DNA of 64,000 nucleotides from NCBI GenBank assembly GCA_963753385.1, contig CAVWCC010000005.1:62001-126000 (forward strand). Direction: 5' to 3'. The stretch comes from JALZKA01 sp963753385 (GTDB lineage Bacteria > Actinomycetota > Thermoleophilia > Solirubrobacterales > 70-9). This document shows positions 59,428 through 64,000 of the stretch, one piece after another. Under the pieces are notes generated by a model that was not told where the DNA came from, searched no databases, and saw only the letters and a list, made by a program, of their open reading frames with translations. How positions within the stretch are numbered: position 1 is the first letter of the stretch; each line of letters opens with the position of its first letter. A program made the translations under genes and the position numbers.

Positions 59428-60219
59428 TCAGACCTCGAACGTGGCGCCATCGGCCGCCAGGGCCACCGGCCCTCCGAAGCCCTTGGCGCCCTCGGCGGCG
59501 ACCCATTCGGGATCGAGCTCGTCGGATACGTGAGTCAGGAGCGCCTGCCCCGCGCCCGCGCGGCGGGCGTGATCGCCGGCCTCCGATGGCGTCAGATGGC
59601 CGCGGATCCCGGTTCGCTCCGGCCGCGGCAGCGTGGCCTCGATCACCAGGAGGTCGGTATCGCGGGCGAACTCGACGAGCGCGTCGTTGGGGCAGCAGTC
59701 CGCGCCGAACGTGATCCGGCGCCCGTCGGCGTGACGCACGTCGATCGCGAAGGTGAGGATGTAGTGCGGGACCTCGGCGAAGGTCAGGGTGAGCGGCCCG
59801 ACCTCGACGCTGCCGCCGCGGTCGTACTCCTCGAGATGGAAGGCGCTCTCGACGAGCGCCTCGTCGCCCCATGCCGAGGCGATCGACCGCAGGATCGCGC
59901 CGGCCCCGACCGGCGCGATCAGCCGCGGCCGGGCCGGGTGCTGGGTGCCGGGCCAGCCCGCCACCGGGACGGGCTGCTGGCGCGGGGTGAGGAGGAGCCC
60001 GTAGGAGTACGGGAAGAGGTCGAAGAAGTGGTCGGCGTGCATGTGCGTGACCGCGACCGCGTCGACCTCCGTGTAGTCGATCCGCTCCCTGAGCTTCGCG
60101 AACACGCCGTTGCCGCAGTCGACGACCAGCGCCACGCCGTCCGCTTCGACCAGGTAGCCGCTGCACGCCCCGCCCGAGTCCTGCCACGCGGGCGATTTAC
60201 CGAGCACGGTAAGCCGCAT
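59428..60219 (-). CDS. RNase Z-like metallo-beta-lactamase-fold hydrolase
   Basis: A 263-residue MBL-fold enzyme. It starts MRLTVLGKSPAWQDSGGACS, then the metal motif THMHADHFFDLFPY (HxHxDH), FGADCCPNDALVEFARDTDL (metal Asp region), EATLP and LLTHVSDELDP (His). The order and the HMHADH signature match the RNase Z/arylsulfatase-like group; the flexible exosite arm of true tRNase Z seems absent. It may be a phosphodiesterase or esterase rather than a tRNA enzyme. It diverges from the AbiEi-like gene. Confidence 0.88.
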   Translation of the reverse strand: MRLTVLGKSPAWQDSGGACSGYLVEADGVALVVDCGNGVFAKLRERIDYTEVDAVAVTHMHADHFFDLFPYSYGLLLTPRQQPVPVAGWPGTQHPARPRLIAPVGAGAILRSIASAWGDEALVESAFHLEEYDRGGSVEVGPLTLTFAEVPHYILTFAIDVRHADGRRITFGADCCPNDALVEFARDTDLLVIEATLPRPERTGIRGHLTPSEAGDHARRAGAGQALLTHVSDELDPEWVAAEGAKGFGGPVALAADGATFEV

Positions 60220-60352
60220 TGGCCCACTCTAGATGGAGCGCTCGGTGTGGCCTGTGGGTTGGCGCACGGTGAAAGGGGTCTGGCGGGCGGTCTCGCGTGG
60301 GGCGCGTGCGCGCTGCGCCGCCGCTAGGAGGGCGGTGAAGGGGGCAAAGTCC

Positions 60353-60383
60353 GTTGAGTGTGGGGTTGGGCCACGATATCGTG
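60353..60383 (+). promoter_or_regulatory. Promoter with overlapping palindrome upstream of the AbiEi-like gene
   Basis: TTGAGT (60353-60358) and TATCGT (60376-60381) are separated by 17 bp, a good -35/-10 pair. The -10 lies inside the perfect 12-bp palindrome CACGATATCGTG (60372-60383), 31 bp before the GTG start. AbiEi antitoxins repress their own promoters through inverted repeats, so this palindrome is a candidate autoregulatory operator. Confidence 0.55.
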
Positions 60384-60414
60384 TGGTCAATCCGCCAGTG
60401 AAGTCGTCGAGCGG

Positions 60415-61350
60415 GTGATTTCGAGCCTGGCGGCGCGGCAGCACGGGGTTGTGGCGCGCTGGCAGCTGCTCCGGGCCGGCGTGTCCGCCCGCCAGATCGA
60501 GTGGCGGCTTCGCCGCGGCCAGCTCACACAAGTGCACCGAGGCGTCTACCTCGCCGGCACCGTCGCCCCCAAGCACGCGCACGAGATGGCGACGCTCCTC
60601 GCCTATCGCCTGCGGGCCACGCTCTCCCACCGCACCGCCGCCCACCTCTGGAGCATCCTCCCCTACCCCGCCACCGCCCCGATCTGGGTCACGGTGGCGC
60701 CAGAGGTGAGCTCGGCCCGGCCACGCATCCAGGTGACTCGGGCCCTCCTCGAGCGCCGCGACATCCGCCGCCGCCACGGCATGGCGCTGACCAGCCCGCC
60801 GCGGACGATCCTCGACTGCGCGGCGCTGATCAGCGACCCCTACGAGCTCGAGCGCATGGTCGCCGAGGCGAGCTATCGCCGGCGCGCCTCGGAGGCCGAG
60901 CTGCGCGACCAGCTCGAGCGCAACCGAAAGAAGCGCGGCGTCCGCGCCCTGCGCGCCGTCCTCGACCTGCCCGGCGGCCCGCGGCGAACGCGCTCGCCTG
61001 GCGAGCGGGCGCTGCTGCGCCTGCTCCGCGAGCGCGGGATCGAGGGCTACGACGTGAACGCCACGATCGCCGGCTTCGAGGTCGACTTCCTCTGGCGAGC
61101 CGAGCGGCTTGCGGTCGAGGTCGACGGTTACGACGCGCACTCGAGCCGGGTCGCGTTCGAGCGTGATCGCCTCAAGGTCGCGAAGCTCAAGGCGGCCGGC
61201 GTCTCGGTGATGCCGGTCACCGGGCGGCAGATCAAACGCGACCAGGACGGCGTGGTCGGGCGGTTGCTGGCGGCGCTCAGGCCTCGCCCTGACGGACGAG
61301 GAGGGCCGGCTGTCGGGGCGGGACCAGGCCCCGCGGGGAGTCGGGCCTGA
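60415..61350 (+). CDS. AbiEi-like winged-helix protein with C-terminal DUF559/endonuclease-like domain
   Basis: A 311-residue protein from GTG 60415 (VISSLAARQHGVVARWQLLR). The N-terminal ~60 residues match the AbiEi antitoxin winged-helix motif (QHGVVARWQLLRAGVSARQI, HRGVYLAG). The middle has the AbiEi C-terminal-like core (LSHRTAAHLW, PRTILDCAAL). Residues ~215-290 (IAGFEVDFLWRAERLAVEVD, GYDAHSSRVAFERDRLKVAK) look like a DUF559/VSR-type nuclease fold with D-x-E-V-D-type metal residues. No AbiEii toxin gene is adjacent, so it may be a solitary regulator or nuclease. Its 3' end overlaps the convergent Cys-rich gene by 74 nt. Confidence 0.8.
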   Translation: MISSLAARQHGVVARWQLLRAGVSARQIEWRLRRGQLTQVHRGVYLAGTVAPKHAHEMATLLAYRLRATLSHRTAAHLWSILPYPATAPIWVTVAPEVSSARPRIQVTRALLERRDIRRRHGMALTSPPRTILDCAALISDPYELERMVAEASYRRRASEAELRDQLERNRKKRGVRALRAVLDLPGGPRRTRSPGERALLRLLRERGIEGYDVNATIAGFEVDFLWRAERLAVEVDGYDAHSSRVAFERDRLKVAKLKAAGVSVMPVTGRQIKRDQDGVVGRLLAALRPRPDGRGGPAVGAGPGPAGSRA

Positions 61351-61510
61351 ACGTCGAGCACGGTGCCGCGAGGTCCAGCGCACAGAGCTGGTGGCAATGG
61401 AAGAAGCAGTCCGCGCAGGTCGGCTTCCCCTTGCGGCCGCGCTTCAACTCCCGCTGCGAAAGGCCAACCGTCCGTAGAAAATCCGCCTCCCGGTCCTGCA
61501 ACTCGATCAC
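61277..61510 (-). CDS. Small Cys-rich (probable zinc-binding) protein
   Basis: A 77-residue protein from GTG 61508-61510 (MIELQDREADFLRTVGLSQR). The core PTCADCFFHCHQLCALDLAA then PCSTFRPD has five Cys and a His in a CxxC...C...C...C array that could bind zinc or an Fe-S cluster. It ends LVPPRQPALLVRQ. I have seen similar short proteins as conserved hypotheticals in high-GC actinobacteria, but I know no function. An AGAGGGGC-like ribosome site precedes the start. Repeat copy E lies about 130 nt upstream, in the same orientation. Confidence 0.72.
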   Translation of the reverse strand: MIELQDREADFLRTVGLSQRELKRGRKGKPTCADCFFHCHQLCALDLAAPCSTFRPDSPRGLVPPRQPALLVRQGEA

Positions 61511-61637
61511 GTCTTCTGCCCCTCGTCTTGTGCGGTCCGCGTCCTCTGCGCGGCGGCGTCCTCTGCGCCGGCGGCGATCATGGCACCGCGGTCGCGGAGC
61601 CGCCAGGGCCGTTCACGCAAACCCCGCGAAAAAAGAG

Positions 61638-61686
61638 AAGTCCCCTACCGGGGAGGGCGAACTTGCTTTCGCGCCAAAGGCGCTCA
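61638..61686 (-). repeat. Dispersed stem-loop element, copy E
   Basis: On the minus strand TGAGCG, stem GCGCC-TTT-GGCGC, GAAAGCAAGTT, then GCCCTCCCCGGTAGGGGACTT, in which CCCC-GGTA-GGGG makes a perfect second stem. The first stem differs from copies A/B by a paired A-T to C-G change. The rest of the 248-bp gap 61511-61758 holds only degenerate copy F and the promoter of the next gene. Confidence 0.68.
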
Positions 61687-61697
61687 TCAAGGGATCT

Positions 61698-61729
61698 GGC
61701 TTCGCAAAGCGCGTGAATCTGAGTTGCCG
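61698..61729 (+). repeat. Partial or degenerate copy of the dispersed element (copy F)
   Basis: GGCTTCGCAAAGCGCG then TGAATCTGAGTTGCC shares most positions with copy C (CGCAAGGCGCG, AATCTGTGTT, GCC), but the GGTAGGG end is missing. It lies on the opposite strand to adjacent copy E, just upstream of the fatty-acid hydroxylase promoter. Confidence 0.4.
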
Positions 61730-61742
61730 GGGCCGGCTCTCC

Positions 61743-61748
61743 TACAAT
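61743..61748 (+). promoter_or_regulatory. -10 box of the fatty-acid hydroxylase gene
   Basis: TACAAT, a near-consensus -10, ends 10 nt before ATG 61759, so the transcript must have almost no leader. A weak TGAGTT lies 17 bp upstream. Confidence 0.5.
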
Positions 61749-61758
61749 CCAGAGGCCC

Positions 61759-62382
61759 ATGGCGCACGAGCGGACAGCCCGACTGAGCGCATCCCCACCG
61801 CTGTTCAAGTCGCGGTTCCTCGACTTCTTCTCAAGGATCCACCCGGCCGTCCCGGCGCTGATCTACGTGCCCGTGATCGCGGGACTGATCTGGCTCGGGA
61901 CCGATCGCGGGGCGAGCGGGGTCGAGACGGTCCTGCTGGTCCTCGCCGGCCTGCTCCTGTGGACGCTCGCCGAGTACTGGCTTCACCGCAAGGTGTTCCA
62001 CTGGGAGCCCGATCATCCGATCGGCTCGCGCATGCACTTCATCATCCATGGCGTGCACCACGACCATCCGAACGACAAGATGCGGCTCGTGATGCCGCCG
62101 GGCGCGAGCATCCCGCTGGCACTGCTCTTCTTCGGCGCCTTCTGGCTGATCTTCGGCTCGCCCACCGCTTACCCACTGTTCGCCGGCTTCCTGGTGGGCT
62201 ATCTCACATACGACTACATGCATTACTACCTGCACCACTTCGTCCCGAAGTCGGAGCTCGGAAAGCGTTTGCGCGAGCAGCACATGCGGCACCACTTCCA
62301 GGACCACCGCTACGGATACGGCGTTTCGTCCCCGCTCTGGGACGTCGTGTTCCGCACCTTGCCACGCAAGCGAAACCACTGA
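61759..62382 (+). CDS. Sterol desaturase/fatty-acid 2-hydroxylase family protein
   Basis: A 207-residue membrane diiron enzyme. It has four hydrophobic segments and the His clusters HRKVFHW, HFIIHGVHHDHP, YMHYYLHH and HMRHHFQDHRYGYGVS, the eight-or-more-His pattern of the FA2H/ERG3 superfamily. It should insert oxygen in an alkyl chain of a fatty acid, sphingolipid-like or carotenoid lipid. FA2H proteins normally act on long-chain acyl groups; here the substrate is unknown. There is no cytochrome b5 domain. It stands alone with its own promoter. Confidence 0.9.
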   Translation: MAHERTARLSASPPLFKSRFLDFFSRIHPAVPALIYVPVIAGLIWLGTDRGASGVETVLLVLAGLLLWTLAEYWLHRKVFHWEPDHPIGSRMHFIIHGVHHDHPNDKMRLVMPPGASIPLALLFFGAFWLIFGSPTAYPLFAGFLVGYLTYDYMHYYLHHFVPKSELGKRLREQHMRHHFQDHRYGYGVSSPLWDVVFRTLPRKRNH

Positions 62383-62490
62383 GCCAACACTGAGAATTTC
62401 GTCCCTACTGTTACTGTAGGAACGCACTCCAATAGACGTCACGGAACGGGCAGGGGACGTGCCGTTCGAGTGACCGACGAAGGGACTCAG

Positions 62491-62865
62491 ATGGCCACAG
62501 AAACTGCGAACGGAGCGGTCGCCGAGGCTGCCGCATTGCTCCGCGCGCGGCTCCGCGAGCTCGACGCCGAGCGCGCGAGGGTCGAGCGCGCGCTCGCCAG
62601 CCTCACCGACGGCCGCGAGGGCAAGCGCGGCCCAGGACGCCCCCGCGGATCGACGGCCAGAACCACCGGCCGCCGGCAGCGTAAGCGCCGCGGGGGAACC
62701 CGCGCCGAGCACGCGGTAAAGCTGATCGCGGCGAAGCCAGGGATCACTGCTTCGGAGATCGCGCGCGAGTTGAAGATCAAGCCGAACTACATGTACCGCG
62801 TCCTGAGCGACCTCGAGAAGGAAGGCAAGGTCCGCAAGGACGGCCGGGCCTACCGCCCGGCCTGA
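62491..62865 (+). CDS. AT-hook plus winged-helix DNA-binding protein
   Basis: A 124-residue protein from ATG 62491, which has GAAGGGA 8 nt upstream (GTG 62470 is a possible longer start). A coiled-coil N-terminus (AAALLRARLRELDAERARVE) leads to an AT-hook-like basic segment (RGPGRPRGS, then RRQRKRRGG). A C-terminal winged-helix-type domain follows (AEHAVKLIAAKPGITASEIA, KPNYMYRVLSDLEKEGKVRK). It looks like a nucleoid-associated or regulatory protein. The intergenic region before it contains CCTAC-N7-GTAGG (about 62403-62420), a possible promoter or operator. Confidence 0.78.
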   Translation: MATETANGAVAEAAALLRARLRELDAERARVERALASLTDGREGKRGPGRPRGSTARTTGRRQRKRRGGTRAEHAVKLIAAKPGITASEIARELKIKPNYMYRVLSDLEKEGKVRKDGRAYRPA

Positions 62866-62875
62866 CCGGCACCGC

Positions 62876-64000
62876 TCAGCGCAGGTAGACGAGCACCCCG
62901 TCCACGCGGACGGTGTGCTCGAAGATCGAAGCCAGCCGCGGACGCAGGCCCGGCACGGTGGCGAACGAGCGGCCGACCACCGCGGCCCCGGCTCCGCGAG
63001 CGGCGGCGACGATCTCGCGTCGCCGCAGCGACCCGGTGCTGACTCGGACGAACGAAGGGTCAGCCGTGGCAAGGCTGGCCGGTCGGTCGGCAAGCAGCGG
63101 GACGAGCGGGAGGTCGCTGACGACCTCCTCGCCCGGATCGGTCTGAGCGGCGACCAGCGCAGCCGTTGCGTCGAGTCGAGCCCGGTCCGAGCCGTCGACG
63201 GTGTCGCGCCCGTGGATCGCCCAGGGGACTATCAGCATCGCCGCCAGCCCGAGCAGCGCGTAGCGGCGTGGGGGCAGGCTGCGGGGAAGGGCGCTTCCCG
63301 CGAGCAGCGCGAGCGGCCAGGCGAGGATCACCAGATGGTGGTGGAGCAGCGGCCGGTGGAGCGCCACCAGCAGCAGGCCGCCGGCTAGCACCGCGATCAG
63401 GTCGGCGCGCTCCCGCGCCCACTCCCTGAGCCCGTTGGGCTCGACTCCGCGGAGGCCGAGCACGAGGACGCTGATCAGCCCCGCGTATGCCATCGAGATC
63501 AGGATCACCTGGACGTCGGGAACCTGGGCCGGCATCGCGGACTCGTTGCGCGCCGCGAGGTGCATCCCGACGGCGCCCTCCCACAGGTCGCCGAGCGCGT
63601 TGAGGTGGACCAGCGCGACCGCGGCGACGGTCGCGAGCGCCGCAAGCACGGACACCGCGACGGCACGCCGGGTCGGCGGCTGCGACCAGGGCACCCGCCG
63701 CGATCCCAAACGCGAACGGCACGGTCAGGAGCTTGATCATCAACGCCGCCGCCAGGAGCGCCCCGGCCGCCGCAGCCCAGGCCGTCCGCCCCTGGGCGAG
63801 GCGGGCGGCGAGGAGCGCGGCCGTCGCAACCGCTACCGAGGGGACGTCGGCGCTGACGACGGCGGCAGCGTCCACGACCCCTGGCGACAGAAGCAGCAGC
63901 GCCGAGGCCGCCAGCGCCGCCGCGTGGGCCCGCGATCCGCCGCACCAGCGCCCAACCCGCCAGCGTGCCCACCAGCGCCACGGCCAGGGCGGCGCCTCGC
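62876..64000 (-). pseudogene. GT-C-like membrane glycosyltransferase, frameshifted and cut by the window edge
   Basis: Three frames read in order give one polytopic protein. Frame 1 (64000 to ~63,930) reads GAALAVALVGTLAGWALVRR. Frame 2 (~63,925 to ~63,675) reads AAALAASALLLLSPGVVDAA, AVVSADVPSVAVATAALLAA and FAFGIAAGALVAA. Frame 3 (to the stop at 62876) reads TRRAVAVSVLAALATVAAVA and continues through LLLVALHRPLLHHHLVILAW to VDGVLVYLR. The segments are typical of GT39-like mannosyltransferases (VSADVPSVA at the acidic loop). The N-terminal part lies beyond 64000. Both shifts are in GC-only runs and may be assembly indels. Confidence 0.68.

Noticed and set aside
60229..61383. A 384-codon minus-strand open frame
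   Set aside because: Antisense shadow of the AbiEi-like gene.

Overview
The window is a 64-kb piece of a very GC-rich actinobacterial chromosome. Six tandem MCE genes, an FmdB-type zinc ribbon, a CTC-type L25 with an acidic tail, AbiEi-like and PucR proteins, frequent GTG/TTG starts, TANNNT -10 boxes close to start codons and GC hairpins without U tracts all fit Actinomycetota. The gene content and the Ala/Lys-rich secreted twin proteins make me favour the class Thermoleophilia (Solirubrobacterales/Gaiellales type), but that is inference. No phage, transposase, rRNA or CRISPR array is visible. Five apparent frameshift sites in otherwise intact genes, plus one compensating pair, suggest a draft or metagenome-derived assembly.

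Left end (1-10 kb): a truncated branched-chain amino-acid ABC binding lipoprotein, then a surface-glycan block with a GT2 glycosyltransferase, two convergent PAPS-dependent sulfotransferases and two large multi-membrane GT-C-like proteins, one of them frameshifted. Parts of this block are flanked by copies of a roughly 48-nt stem-loop repeat.

Housekeeping spine (10-35 kb, mostly minus strand): ftsB-like, eno, mazG, ppiC, mfd, enoyl-CoA hydratase, pth, rplY, then (after a UbiB-like kinase, a GDPD and other accessory genes) prs, glmU, tRNA-Gln, a PucR regulator, an ASCH-like protein, a DedA-PAP2 fusion, ispE, rsmA, tatD, an ABC-2 exporter and metG. The order ispE/glmU/prs/rplY/pth/mfd/mazG/eno/ftsB is the classic conserved Gram-positive arrangement, with insertions.

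Accessory envelope region (34.8-45.7 kb): two paralogous secreted proteins bracket a RemA/DUF370-like small protein, followed upstream by six tightly overlapping MCE genes without YrbE permeases or an ATPase. From 45.8 to 50.6 kb come rsmI, a ROK glucokinase, a divergent LCP ligase, FmdB and glycyl-tRNA synthetase. From 50.6 to 59 kb come a sulfatase lipoprotein, a MOSC protein, a TetR regulator divergent from an R2-like diiron protein fused to an SCP2-like domain (with a clear TetR operator between them), an isoprenylcysteine-methyltransferase-like protein, a membrane protein whose ribosome site is locked in a hairpin, and an hsp20-lon operon. The right end carries an RNase Z-like hydrolase, a solitary AbiEi/DUF559 protein, a fatty-acid hydroxylase, an AT-hook/winged-helix protein and a broken GT-C gene running off the window.

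The features most worth follow-up are the dispersed stem-loop element with compensatory base changes, the Shine-Dalgarno-sequestering hairpin next to lon, the orphan MCE operon and the diiron-SCP2 fusion.
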